From positions 102,206,448 to 102,270,447 of the forward strand of contig NC_084835.1 in assembly GCF_033115175.1 (NCBI RefSeq): a stretch of 64,000 nucleotides of DNA, written 5' to 3'. Under the pieces are notes generated by a model. It was given only the letters and a program-made list of their open reading frames with translations. It was not told the origin of the DNA and did no database searches. Source of the DNA: Lepus europaeus (taxonomy: Eukaryota; Chordata; Mammalia; Lagomorpha; Leporidae). The position numbers and the translations under genes are program-made. Shown in pieces: positions 1 through 11,089 of the stretch (its first letter is position 1; each line of letters begins with the position of its first letter).

Positions 1-105
1 TTATGAGGGGGAAAAGCCATTGTAATCCATAAACTGTTCTTTGAAAATTCATATTTACTAAATAAAAGTTTAAAAAAAAAGTTAAAAAAAGTGATCAGTT
101 TAAGT
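1..105 (+). mobile_element. LINE-1 3' end fragment
   Basis: 'ggggaaaagccattgtaatccataaactg...aaataaaagtttaaaaaaaa' is the same L1 3' terminus seen at 55690-55762, with its A-rich tail. The element is cut by the window edge. Confidence 0.75.
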
Positions 106-690
106 TCATAATTGATTAAAAAGATAGGATTAAGTGTCAAAGAGTGAAATGGACACTATGAGAAACAATGTTTTGATCAGCCCTTGTCCTGAGTGTCATA
201 AATAAGATCAGTGTCTGCAAATAATAATTGATAGAATTAAAAAGGAGAGAATGATCCTGCATGGGAAACAGGATACACAGCAGACTCATAGAATGGCAAA
301 TGCCCTAAATAGCACTCTGGCCTCAGAATCAGGCCTTAAGGCATTCGGATCTGGCTAAAAAGCCCATGAGAGTTTCCCAGGCATGGAAAGCCAAGACACT
401 GTGCAAAAAAAAAAAAAACCAAAAAAACAAAAAAAAAAACCAAAACCTAAATGAAAGATCTCTTTGAGTGAGATCCCAGTGGAAAGAACAGGCCATCAAA
501 GGAGGTATCTTTCTCTGAAGGGATGAGAGAGCTTCCACTTTGAATATGGCCTTGTCTAAATAAGATCGGAGTTGGTGAACTCAAGAGGCTTCCATAGCCT
601 TGGCAGCTCATGACAAGAGCCTCGGGTGACTACTGACGTCATAAATGAGTGTCAATTGATCGAATATTTACTTTAGTTCCTTCCAGTCAA
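106..690 (+). mobile_element. LINE-1 3' UTR segment
   Basis: The text matches, in opposite orientation, the L1 3' UTR at 54480-54900 (for example 'gaatcaggccttaaggcattcggatctggc' and 'ggcttccatagccttggcagctcatgac'). It contains no coding remnant. Confidence 0.7.
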
Positions 691-979
691 TAGGAAATTG
701 TTGACACTGGTTATTGTGAATCTCTTAGCATGCCTGAGTCCAGTAACCATAGAGGTGAGGATGGTGCCTGTAGTGATAGTGGAAGAAGAAACACAAATCT
801 GTGCTCTCGCCTCCATCTCATCTGGTGAGGTTGTGGGATATGGCAGACAGCTTGAGCCTGTTACTGGGGAAACAAGGGACTACTGTGACAGTGAATGAAC
901 TCAACACTTAACATTGAAGCTGTAACTGCCATTCACCAATTAGTCATTACTGTTGCCACTAACACTCGAAGAGCCCTTT
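691..979. other. Unassigned intergenic sequence
   Basis: I saw no recognisable repeat or gene. A 66-codon open stretch at 698-898 has no family resemblance or exon signals. Confidence 0.4.
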
Positions 980-1282
980 TTGGGGGTAGATATTTAGCTT
1001 AGTGGTTATCTGTGTCTTACATCAAATTGCCTGGGATTGATTTCTGCCATCTCTACTGGATTTGGAATCCTGCCAAGGCAGGTCCTGGGAGGCAGCAGTG
1101 ATGGCTCATGTGATTGGGTTCCTGTTACTCATGTGGGAGACCTGGGTTAAGTTCACAGCTCCTGGCTTTATCCTGGCTCAGCCTCAGTCATTTCAGTCAT
1201 TTGGGGAATGAACCAGCACATAGGAGCCCTCTCCCTCTCCGTCTGCCTGCCTCTCAAATAAATATATTTGTTTTAAAAATCC
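980..1282 (+). repeat. CSINE (old, diverged)
   Basis: Body 'catgtgggagacctgggttaag...ctcctggctttatcctggctcagcc' and tail 'ctctcaaataaatatatttg'. The 5' head is poorly preserved. Confidence 0.65.
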
Positions 1283-1294
1283 TTTTGTTTTTTA

Positions 1295-1330
1295 AAGATT
1301 GGCTTTATTATTTGAAAGGTAGAGTTACAG

Positions 1331-1373
<43 letters not shown>

Positions 1374-1637
1374 CACAGAGAGAAGAGAGAGATCTTCCAT
1401 CTGCTGGAATGGCCAAATGGCCACAACCAGCCAGGCCAAAGCCAGGAGCCAGATGCTTCTTTGAGTCTCCACATGGGTGCAGGGGCCCAAGCACTTGGGC
1501 AGTCCTCTGCTGTTTTCCCAGGCACATAAGCAGGGAACTGGATCAGAAGTAGAACAGCTGGGACACTAACTGGTATCCATATGGGATGCTGGCACTGCTG
1601 GCAGTGGCTTAATCCACTACACCCCAGTGCCTGCTCA
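1295..1637 (-). repeat. CSINE with (GA)n tract
   Basis: The reverse-complement tail 'aaagattggctttattatttgaaagg' is followed by a pure (GA)n tract at about 1333-1367 and a complete body ending '...ccccagtgcctgctc'. Confidence 0.85.
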
Positions 1638-1719
1638 AAAAATCCTTTCAGCATTCTGAAAAGTGTTTATGGATCCAATAGTTTTTTTTTTTTTTGCTAA
1701 TGACTACAATTTTTTAAAA

Positions 1720-2100
1720 AAGGTTTGTTTATTTTTTTAGTGGAAAAGCACACTGATAGAGTGAGAGACAGAGGGAGAAGGAGAAGGGAAGGGGAGGAAG
1801 AGAGGGAGAGGGAGAGAGGAAAAGGGAGGGAGGGAGAGAGAGAAAGTCTTCCATCCTCTGTTCACTCCCCAGATGGCTGCAATGACAGCTGATGTGTCAG
1901 GTTGAAGTCGGGAGGCTGGAACTACATCTGGGTTTCTCACGTGAGTTGCAGGGGCCTATATACTTGGGACCATTTTCTGTTGCTTTCCCAGGTGCGTTAC
2001 CAGGGAGCTGTATCAGAAGTGAAACAGGTACTTCAACCTGAACTCTGATATGGGATGCTGGCATTGCATGTGGTGGCTTAACCTGCTACACTGTCCCCAT
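1720..2100 (-). repeat. CSINE with expanded purine tract
   Basis: The element is full length. Its internal tract has grown into an imperfect GGA/GAGG run at about 1760-1848. Confidence 0.75.
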
Positions 2101-3140
2101 TTCCATAACTTTTTTTTTAACATTTGCCCTAAACACAAAATAAGGAAATAGTCATTAATTACAATGTTTTTCATATAAACCTACAAGTCTTATTCAGAAA
2201 TAAAATATTCTTAAAAGTTTGGAAAAATTTGATCTCCTTTCATTTTGATGAATTTTATGATTAGTGAATGGAAAGACTAATAAAAGAGTTATAATAGTCA
2301 CAGCCAAATACTAGACATAGCCTAATGGTTATAACTGGACAAATTATCAATAAATTCATGAATAGTATTTACTAAATTGACTTTTTTCCAAGAAGAAACT
2401 GTTTAACAATAGACTCACAACCTCACTGTTAATTTGAGGGATGAAAATTGTTACTGAACTTGGTTTCAGGAGTTTGATTGCTAGAGTCTAAAATTTCTCA
2501 TGAGTGTAACACAAAATAGTTAATGTTTACTTCAATTATGGTTAAGATAAACTTGATTTTCTCAAATAATTATTCATTTTTATTTTGGAGAAGAAAAATT
2601 GTGAGCTACACTTCTATGATTCATGGGTTTGATATTCTTCCCCTGTGGGGATTGGGGACTTATACCTCAGTAGGAGTTGTTTGATTGCCCCTTTTCCCAT
2701 AATCTTCTACCCCATACCTTATGTTAAAAAACTCAGTGTTGAAAACTTTCAATTTTTCTTGTAATTCCAAAGTTGAGATTGAAAAGTGGGACAGAGGAGC
2801 CATACTTTATAGAAGTGTCTAATTTCTCTTTCCACTATGACTTCATAGAATTATCCATTAGGAATATATCTTGCATGCAATATCTTGACATGTTCTTGGA
2901 GTTACCTTTGTGAGTCTGGGATCATAAACATCCAAAGTGTGATATATTAGAAGAAAATTATGAGTCGAAGTCCTGTCCTTTCAGTGTATGCTTTAGATAT
3001 TCTCAGTAATTATGATTCTAGCAGTTTATGTAGCTGATCCAACAAACTGTTTCAGAGAATTAAAAAAAGCACCCCATCCCCCCATATAGTTTAACTTGGG
3101 GCTCTTTGACCTTTGTCTCTCAGAAGAACCCCAGGCAGAA
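2101..3140. other. Unassigned AT-rich intergenic sequence
   Basis: There are no long open frames, recognised repeats or splice-flanked exons. Confidence 0.4.
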
Positions 3141-3149
3141 GGGAAGCTG

Positions 3150-3310
3150 AGGAAGGAATTCTCAGACTCATCAAATTGGCTGCACATTGAAATCATCTGG
3201 AGACTTTAAATGTCCTGAATCCCTGGGTTTTGCCTTCATAGATACTTAGGTGGCAGGGCTAGGATGTAGTCCAGTGTTGGAGTTTTTGGAGCCATATCTC
3301 AGACATTGCT
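3150..3310. mobile_element. MER5A-like DNA transposon fragment
   Basis: 'ggctgcacattgaaatcatctggagactttaaa' followed by 'gtccagtgttggagtttttggagcc' resembles the MER5A (hAT-Charlie) left half. It is ancient and diverged. Confidence 0.55.
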
Positions 3311-4135
3311 GTAGATCTTTGGATTTTCTTTGTATTGGTGGGTAATATACTACTTAGCACAACACCTTAGAGCACAGTTGGAAAACCAAGAAATGTCTCA
3401 TTTATTGCACTGTCTCCATGCAACCTAAAGAATTTGCACCCTGAACAGAATCTCTGTGCATGTCCCCAAACCAGTTTCAGATGGTGTGAATATTCAAAGC
3501 CCACATTAGCTGCTGGGCAACATGGAGGAAGATAAGATCTTGTCCTTGCCAGCTCACTTGTAAACAGGCAGAGTTCTTTACCTGGCAGCTACTTGCAGAG
3601 TTCTGTAACGTGCTGGGGCAGGGACAGTAATTGACTCCATTGGCTGTCAGTCAGTGATGACAGAGGAGCTTCCACCGTAACAGCTGCAAGGCACATCGCT
3701 CAGTGATTGGCATCAGCCAGTTGGCAAGCGCAGACAGCTAGCCAGCCAAGAGAGTGCTTACAAACAGAGGCATCGAGCAGTTGCTCCTCCTGGGTCTGCT
3801 GGTGCTGGGTGGTGATAGAGGAAGCATCACTTGGGTAAGGAGGAGATGGATTCCAGAGAGGATTTAGAAAACCAAAGCGTTGTGCATTGAGATAGATGTC
3901 CTAATTACACTATCCCTGAAGCTAGTGGAGATTGTCTCTCCATCCTGGTGTTCCATATTTCTGTCTGCAGTATTTTCCCCTAATTTCAATTCATATCTGA
4001 TCATAATTTTAACTTGCTTTAACCAGGTAAACCTTCAGGAGAACAGTTAATTAACAAAGGAAGTTATGTTTATCACGAGTTACCCAAGAAAAAAGCAAAT
4101 TAAAACAATAATACAATACTTTACACCCCAGCTTC
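3311..4135. other. Unique-looking sequence with a GC-richer segment
   Basis: The stretch 3500-3850 is more GC-rich than its surroundings. It includes attggc/gattgg (CCAAT-type) motifs and a donor-like 'ttgg/gtaagg' at about 3834. No coding exon can be proved. It might be a regulatory segment or a noncoding first exon. Confidence 0.3.
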
Positions 4136-4139
4136 TTTA

Positions 4140-4280
4140 CCCTGGCTGTGTTTTAGAATCAGCTGGGAAGGTTTTAAAATCTAGCACCCATGTCCCACAC
4201 TGTGGGGTGAAGATCTAAATAGGGTGGGGCTTGGACATGGGTTTTATTTAAAAGTTTCTTAGGTGTTTTTCCAAGGATAC
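4140..4280. mobile_element. MER5-like DNA transposon fragment
   Basis: 'agaatcagctgggaaggttttaaaatctagcacccatg' and 'gtggggcttggacatgggt' fit the MER5A/B consensus half. Confidence 0.5.
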
Positions 4281-4356
4281 ACTGGAAAAAAAATTTGTGA
4301 AGCTGGATGAATGCTGTCCATGTTGGTGATGAGTCTGGAATCATCTGCTTGGTCAA

Positions 4357-4689
4357 TTTTTTTTTTTTTTTGACAGGCAGAGTGGATAGTGAGAGAGAGA
4401 GAGACAGAGAGAAAGGTCTTCCTTTTTGCTGTTGGTTTGCCCTCCAATGGCCGCCACGGCCGGCGCATCGCGCTGATCCGAAGCCAGGAGCCAGGTGCTT
4501 CTCCTGGTCTTCCATGCGGGTGCAGGGCCCAAGCACTTGGGCCATCCTCCACTGCCTTCCCGGGCAATAGCAGAGAGCTGGCCTGGAAGAGGGGCAACCG
4601 GGATAGAATCCGGCGCCCCAACCGGGACTAGAACCCGGTGTGCCGGCGCCACAAGGTGGAGAATTAGCCTGTTAAGCCACGGCGCTGGC
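4357..4689 (-). repeat. CSINE, young GC-rich subfamily, with TSD
   Basis: The element starts with poly-T and 'gacaggcagagtgga' and ends '...ccggcgccacaagg...gccacggcgctgg'. It is flanked by the duplication ctgcttggtcaa at 4345-4356 and 4690-4701, so it is a clean insertion. Confidence 0.92.
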
Positions 4690-4713
4690 CTGCTTGGTCA
4701 AATTTTAAGGCTA

Positions 4714-5034
4714 CAGGAGCCAGTGCTGTGGCATAGTAGGCTAAGCCTCTGCCTGCAGAGCCTGCATGCCATATGGGCCCCGCTTCATGTCGTGGCTGCT
4801 CCTCTTCAGATCCAGCTCTCTGCTATGGACTGGAAAAACAGCAGAAGATGGCCCAAGTACTTGGACTCCTGCATCCACATAGGAAACCTAGAAAAAGCTC
4901 CTGGCTCCTGGCTTTGGATGGGCTCAGATTCAGCCATTGGGGCCATTTGGAGAGTGAACCAGCAGATGGAAGACCTATCTCTCTGGTTTTCCCTCTCTCT
5001 AACTCTGCCTCTCAAATGAATAAATAAAAATTTT
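4714..5034 (+). repeat. CSINE
   Basis: Head 'ggagccagtgctgtggcatagtaggctaa' and tail 'ctctcaaatgaataaataaaaatt'. It lies back to back with the preceding minus-strand element. Confidence 0.9.
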
Positions 5035-6229
5035 TACAAAACAAAGTAAGACTACATATATGGCCAAGTAATTCTGAATTTTAGGCTTTTTGGAAATTTC
5101 CTGAAGAAATTGATTTAAAGAATAAACTTATTTTGGTGCCAAAAATTGAAATCCATGCATTGATTCTGTAGTGCCTTATTGATGGGTCTTACAAGCATAG
5201 CAAAAACAGCTGGAATAAATATGTCATTCTCATTTTGTATAACCACATAGAAAACAAATTAGTGTGTAAGGTAGAGTGAAAAGGAGAAAAATGTGAAGAT
5301 AAAGGTGAAAATAATATCAAAGAAGAGTCTTGCAAAGATGAGATTGTGTTTTGGACTATGGGTTAGATTCACTCAGTCCTCTGCTTGATTTAAAAGAAAA
5401 GAAGCAGCAAAATAAATGTGTGGGGGCAGCAAGGAGTAATGAGGAAAGCAAAAGGATTGAGAAGGGAGCCCTCCAGGTGATGTGAACTTAGGGCAGTCCA
5501 ATGGAGATCAAATGCAGAATGTACTTTGGAGGGGAGACTGGAGTAGCATGCTCCCAGCAGGAGCTCAAACTTCCAGTCAAGTTTATTTGCATGCAAGGGA
5601 GAACTCTGCCAGCCTGGAATTCAGAATTGAGGTGGAAGAGACTTTGGGAGCAAACTTCAGAGGGGAGACCCTCACATTGGGTCAGTCTTCAACAGATAGA
5701 AAAGGAAGGCCATCCCAAGCAGTGCAAAGTAGCACTGTATGGGAATGCACACAAGGAGGACTAAGGGCAGGTTTCCAGGCAGCACTGAAGGGATGGGCTT
5801 GGCTTGGTTGAGAGACACATGGAGTAGGAAAGGGAAGTCATCAAAAACACAACTGATCAGAGGAGCTGCGATCACCGGTCTTTGAAAGGCAGGAAGAGAG
5901 ATATTAGAACTCAACCCATTGAGAACTAGAAAAATTGTATGTAAAAAGGTTTGGCAAGGAAATAATTAATAGTTGACTGGGGGGGAGATAGATTGGTAGC
6001 TGGGAGGCTCCTGGGGTAGCTGCTGGAAACCGAGAAAAAGGGACTTTCTTGATCTGGGGCATGGGCAGGGGTAAAATAGCGGGATGGGGCCCTTTTACAG
6101 GACCTGTTGGACAGGCTAGACTGAAAGCATCATTGAAAGTGCTGACAGTGTTTGATGAATTCGGGACACTATTGTAATATAAAAACATTACGCTATATGA
6201 AGATAGGATGCAATACGGAATTATGGTTA
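5035..6229. other. Unassigned intergenic sequence
   Basis: It holds several short overlapping open stretches (5482-5811 on + being the longest, 109 codons) without family resemblance, splice signals or codon character. I do not call a gene. Confidence 0.4.
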
Positions 6230-6234
6230 AAATA

Positions 6235-6440
6235 AATGGACTCTGAAATCGAAGGGATTTGGTGCAATTTTTACCTTGCTGCTTCCTAGCTGTGTGACCT
6301 CAGTGAGATGCTTAATTTCTCTGTGCCTCAGGTTCTTTGTAAAATCAGGAAAATACTTCCTTAGATTGTTAGGATTAGATGAGCTAGTATTCATAAAGGG
6401 TTTAGAAGACTTGCCTGATGTATATAGTAAGTGTTATTTA
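6235..6440 (+). repeat. MIR SINE
   Basis: The core 'ctgcttcctagctgtgtgacctcagtgagatgcttaatttctctgtgcctcag' is diagnostic, followed by 'tgttaggattagatgagct'. Confidence 0.85.
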
Positions 6441-7011
6441 TGAGTTAAAGCAATGTAAAGACATGATTCTCTCTCTCTAGGTGTGGGATACAAGTTCCTT
6501 CTGATCCCACTCAATGACTGGTGCAGGAGAGGTCCTGTTCTAGTAGGGGGGTGTCCATTCCTCAACATCGTGCGGTAGGTGACATGGTTTCTGTCTCCCT
6601 TTTGGATATGGGGTCCAAAGCCTCTCCAAGACTGAGTCTTATTTCTAGGACCTGAAGCTCAAACACCCAAACCTGTGGTAATTCTCATGTCCTAGATTTT
6701 TATCCCTGCCAAGCTCCTCCTTTAATCCCTGGGAGCAAGTTCTTTTTGTGTGACTGCCCTAGGTTGTGTGGCAAGTGCACTTACTGGAGAAAGTGTGCAG
6801 CTCCACCCTCTGAGATGACAAGCATCTGGGTGGCCCTGAGGGTGGTGTGGGCGTGGGGTGCGGCAGCAGCTCATGCATAGGACCTGCTCTTGGAGGAGAA
6901 GGGGAGTCATGACCTGAGCTCTTTGCATGGTGCTGCAGGTGAAGAGCACTTTGTCTCCTGCCAAATTTTAACTGTGTTCCTTTTCCACATGTAATTAAAG
7001 CCTGAACCATT
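6441..7011. other. Unassigned intergenic sequence
   Basis: Unique-looking and moderately GC-rich around 6780-6900. No gene is supported. Confidence 0.4.
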
Positions 7012-7336
7012 CTTTTTTTTTTTTATTTGACAGGTAGAGTTATAGACAGTGAGAGAGAGAGAGACAGAGAGATAAAGGTCTTCCTTCCATTGGTTCACTC
7101 CCCAGATGGCTGCCACGGCCGGCGCTGCGCTGATCCAAAGCCAGGAGCCAGGTGCTTCTTCCTGGTCTCCCATGTGGATGCAGGGGCCTGAGCACTTGTG
7201 CCATCCTCCACTGCCCTCCCGGGCCACACCAGAGAGCTGGACTGGAAGAGGAGCAACTAGGACTAGAACCTGGTGCCCATATGGGATGCTGGTGCCCCAG
7301 GCGGAGGATTAACCAAGTGAGCCACGGCGCCAGCCT
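7012..7336 (-). repeat. CSINE, young GC-rich subfamily
   Basis: Starts 'ttttttatttgacaggtagagttatagacagtgag' and ends 'gagccacggcgccagcc'. Confidence 0.9.
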
Positions 7337-7719
7337 TGACTTGAATCATTCTTACCCAAAGTGCCAAGAAAGAAAAAAGAAAACTTCCTCTATTATATTT
7401 CCTGGATGTCAGGAAGTGTATCATCCCACTTCATCTTCAGCTTACTATTTTTTTAGCTAAGAAATAATGGTGTAAAAATACACAATTTTGTTACCATTTC
7501 TCTCCTTGAGGAGCTTAAATTTTAGAAAGGACAGATCCAAAAAGAGACATCCAGAAACGGCTGATCCAGGAGCCATTCGGAGGCAATACTGAGGGCAAAG
7601 AGAGCAGGAAGACAGGGGCAGTGCTGTCTGAGGCTGGAGGCAGAGGTCACAACTGAGGAGCAGCGTTCAAGGTGGGTTTTGATGCAGGGGTAGAAGTTTG
7701 CTGGGAGGAAAACTGATTC
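7337..7719. other. Unassigned intergenic sequence
   Basis: No repeat or gene was recognised. Confidence 0.35.
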
Positions 7720-7910
7720 CCAGTTCCTCCCTTGCTGTGTGATCTTGGGTGGATTCTTAGATCTCAGAAGCTCAGTTTCCTTGTGTATGAAATGGAAACA
7801 CTGGCATTACCTGCTTATAAATGCGGTGCTGAGGATTAAATGAGAAAATGCTTATGAGATATTTTACACAGGCATGGCACGAAGAAGCCTCAGGAAATAC
7901 TGGTTGAATG
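7720..7910 (+). repeat. MIR SINE
   Basis: 'ttgctgtgtgatcttgggtggattcttagatctcagaagctcagtttccttgtgtatgaaatggaaac' and 'gaggattaaatgagaaaatgctta'. Confidence 0.82.
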
Positions 7911-8599
7911 TGTGCGTGCATGAATGAGTGTGTGTGCAGGTGTCCAGTCATGGAAGGTCACAGAAAAGCTGTGACGCTTTTATCCAGTTGTCTTAATTTA
8001 AAAATATTTGTCATGAAGAATCTCTTCACTCAAAGGTCATAATTGAAAAATACTCAGATTCTTTTTTGTCCTATATTCTAAGTGCTTTTTATGGATTAGA
8101 ATTGGAGTTTTAACTTGATCAATTTGGATGCAGGTTTGGATGCTGTAGTCATTGGGTCTCATCAATTCTGGAAAATGTTGAAAGTGAGCTGTGGAACTTC
8201 TTTAGAAGTTCTTCAGTAGCTTTAAAGGCACAAGCTTTTATGGACAGTGTTATTCACTGAGAAGGATTAACTGTCAGTAAGCGTTACCCCAGATGAGGCA
8301 GGTGTTTGGTCTAATGGTTAAGATGTGAATGGGGAAACACACATTCCATATCATGCCTTTTATTCAATAAGCTCTTATAGTGGGTCCACTGTGTATTGCA
8401 TGCTGGGAATAAAGTGATAAAAAAAAAGTGGCCCAGTCCTCACCTTTGTGGAAATTTAGATGCAGAACAGATAATAGATATTCACAAACAACCATAAAAT
8501 GATTATTGAATTGCCAACTGAAATAAGTCCTAAGACAATACTTAGTCCTGGGCAGGTTGTGAAAGTAGAAGAACTCGGTAAATTGGAGAGTAAGACTTA
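7911..8599. other. Mostly unassigned; short CSINE head relic at ~8290-8375
   Basis: 'gaggcaggtgtttggtctaatggttaagatgtgaatggggaaacacacattccatatca' looks like the 5' head of an old CSINE variant. The rest is unassigned. Confidence 0.4.
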
Positions 8600-8609
8600 A
8601 ACTGAGACT

Positions 8610-9110
8610 TGAATGATGGAGTCTGCATTTTCTGTGGCTACTATAACAAGTGCCACAAACTTAGTGACTTACAGAAATATAAGTTTATGATCTTATAGTT
8701 CTGGTTAGAAATCCTATTCAGAGTCTCTCTGGGATAAAACATATTAGTTGAGCTACATTCCTTCTAGAGACTCTAGGAGAGAACTGCTTTCTTGCTTTGT
8801 CCAGCTTCTGGGTTCCACCCACACTCCTTAGCTCATGACCCCCTTCTTCCTTCTTTGAAACCAGCAAAAATGCAATCTCTGACCATTTTAGTTACATCCC
8901 ATTCTGTGACTCACTCTTCCTTCCTCTTCCAATTTTAAGGATTCTATAATTACATTGTTTCCATTTGCATAATCTAGGATAATCTCCCTATTTTAAGGTC
9001 AGCTAAATAGCAACCTCAGTTCCACCTGTAATGTTAATTCCTCTTTGCCATATACCTAGTATGTCTATGAGTACTACTAGGTGAACACCTTTGGGAAGGT
9101 CATTATTTTG
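8610..9110 (+). mobile_element. Ancient interspersed repeat, LTR-like, class uncertain
   Basis: 'ctgtggctactataacaagtgccacaaacttagtgacttacagaaatataagtttatgatcttatagttctgg' and the text to about 9105 resemble a widespread old mammalian LTR-type repeat. The subfamily could not be named by eye. Confidence 0.5.
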
Positions 9111-9671
9111 TCCAGATGGATAGGAATGACCTTAGGGAAGGTGGACTAGAAGAGGGGAAGAAATCTCAAGCAGAAGAACATAGACATGCAGATATTTTGC
9201 GATAGGTTTTTTTTGTGGAATATATGAAAAGTTGGTGAATGAGGGAGTAGTGGTACAAGCTAAAGCACTATAGATAGTTCAGGCCAGATTTTTTTTTCTT
9301 TTGGCCTCTGTGAAAGGTGTGGGATTTTATTTACTTTTTCTGAGTGCATTAGGAATCCATTAAGTACTGAGCAGGATCATGGGCTGAGTTTAAGGATCAC
9401 TCAGTGCCCCTGGAAGGGAATAGGTGATAGAGTTCAGTAATGGGGCTGGTGTAGATAAGAGTGAGAGATCATAAGAGTCTCTAACACAGGGACTGGCGGT
9501 TAGGAGGAAGTCTCATGTCTGTAGCTTTAAAAACAAAGGTGCTTTTCACTATTTTTATCACCAACACACATTATTTTTCGCACTTTAATTCTCTCTCTAA
9601 GGCTGTCTTTTTAAGTGATGCCTGCTTTTTCTCTCTTTTCCCAACACTTATTTTCCTTTAAGATCTGATCT
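9111..9671. other. Unassigned intergenic sequence
   Basis: No gene or repeat was recognised. Confidence 0.35.
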
Positions 9672-10013
9672 GAGAGGACAGCACTGTGGTACAGCAGGTT
9701 AAGCCACAGGCTGCAGTGCTGGCATCCCATATGGGCTCTGATTCATGTCTTGGGTGCTCCACTTCCCATCCAGCTCCTTGCTAATGAGCCTGGGAAAGCA
9801 TAGGAGGATAGCCTATGGGAGGATGGCCCACGTGCTTGGGGCCTGCACACATATGAGAGACCCAGAATAAGCTCCTGGCTTTGGCCTGGCCCAGCTCTGG
9901 TTTGGAGGGTGAACCAGCAGAGGGAGGTTGTCTATTTCTCAGTCTCTCTGTCTCTCTCTCTCTGTAACTCTGACTTTCAAATAGAAAAATAATTAAATCT
10001 TTTAAAAAAAAGA
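9672..10013 (+). repeat. CSINE
   Basis: Head 'gaggacagcactgtggtacagcaggttaagcc' and tail 'tttcaaatagaaaaataattaaatcttttaaaaaaa'. Confidence 0.88.
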
Positions 10014-10157
10014 TCTGGCTCAAGATTCACACCCTCCAAGAAGCCTTCAGTGACTGGCTTTATTCCCCATTAGTCACTCTCTTGGCTGTATGTCTATACA
10101 AAACAACTCCACTTCCAACATGTTTAGTCATTTTCAACATATTCTTTATTTCTTTTT

Positions 10158-10492
10158 TTTTAAAAGATTCATTTTATTTGTTTGAAAGGCAGAGTTACAG
10201 AGAGAGAGGGAGAGACAGAGAAAAAAAGATTTTCCATCTGCTGTTTCACTCCCCAGATGACTGCAACAGCTGGGGCTGGGCCAAGCCAAAGCTAGGTGCC
10301 AGGAGCTTCTTCTGGGTCTCTCACATGGTTGCAGGTGCCCAAGCACTTGGTTGTTTTCTGCTGCTTTCCCAGGCACATTAACAGTGAGCTGGATAGGAAG
10401 TGGAGAAGCCGGGAATTGAACCAGCATCCATGTGGGATGATAGAGCTGCAGGTGGTGGGTGGCTTAACCCTCTATACCACAACACCAGCCCA
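10158..10492 (-). repeat. CSINE
   Basis: Tail 'aaaagattcattttatttgtttgaaaggcag' and terminus 'accacaacaccagccc'. The flanking text 'catattcttt' is repeated on both sides, a probable TSD. Confidence 0.9.
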
Positions 10493-10751
10493 CATCATAT
10501 TCTTTGTATCTAAGTCTATTCCAGCACCCCACAGTGCTTATGCCCTGCCCAAATTCCAAAGTCACCATGCCTCAGGAAAATTAACTTAATAGTTTAAGTC
10601 CCAAATTCAAATATTGGAGGGTGGGGGTTTCTATCAGCTACTATGCCCTGATACCTATGTTGCAGCCTTGAGCTGCTGAGGTCTGATGTCTCACTGCTGA
10701 CCACTTGGGTCACTGTGTTAGTCTGGATTGGCTGGTTTTTGCTGCACTAAT
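10493..10751. other. Unassigned intergenic sequence
   Basis: No feature was recognised. Confidence 0.35.
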
Positions 10752-10764
10752 AAACATCATGAAG

Positions 10765-11076
10765 GGGCCGGCGCTGTGGCGCAGCGGGCTAAAGTCCCGG
10801 CCTGAAGCGCCGCATCCCATATGGGCGTAGGTTCTAGTCCCGGCTGCTCTTCCAATCTAGCTCTCTGCTATGGCCTGGGATAGCAGTAGAATATGACCCA
10901 GGTCCTTGGGCCCCTGCACCCATGTGGGAGGCCCATAAAAAGCTCTTGGCTTCGGGCCGGCACAGCTCCAGCCCATGTGGCCATCTGGAGGGTGAACCAA
11001 TGGATGGAAAATCTCTCTGTCTCTATCTTTCTCTGTAACTCTGTCTTTCAAATAAATAAAATAAATCTTTTAAAAA
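10765..11076 (+). repeat. CSINE with TSD
   Basis: A close-to-consensus head 'ggggccggcgctgtggcgcagcggg' follows the duplication aaacatcatgaag at 10752-10764, which is repeated at 11077-11089. Confidence 0.95.
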
Positions 11077-11089
11077 AAACATCATGAAG

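Noticed and set aside
4259..4621. Open frames of 80-174 codons across CSINE copies (also at 15073-15860, 42064-42399, 53152-53496)
   Set aside because: They lie in SINEs and show the same translated motifs (QALGPSSTAFPGHSRELAWKR and similar) in every copy.
10765..10850. tRNA-like heads of CSINEs as tRNA genes
   Set aside because: CSINE heads derive from a tRNA and keep A/B-box-like text but do not fold as a complete tRNA and continue into the SINE body.
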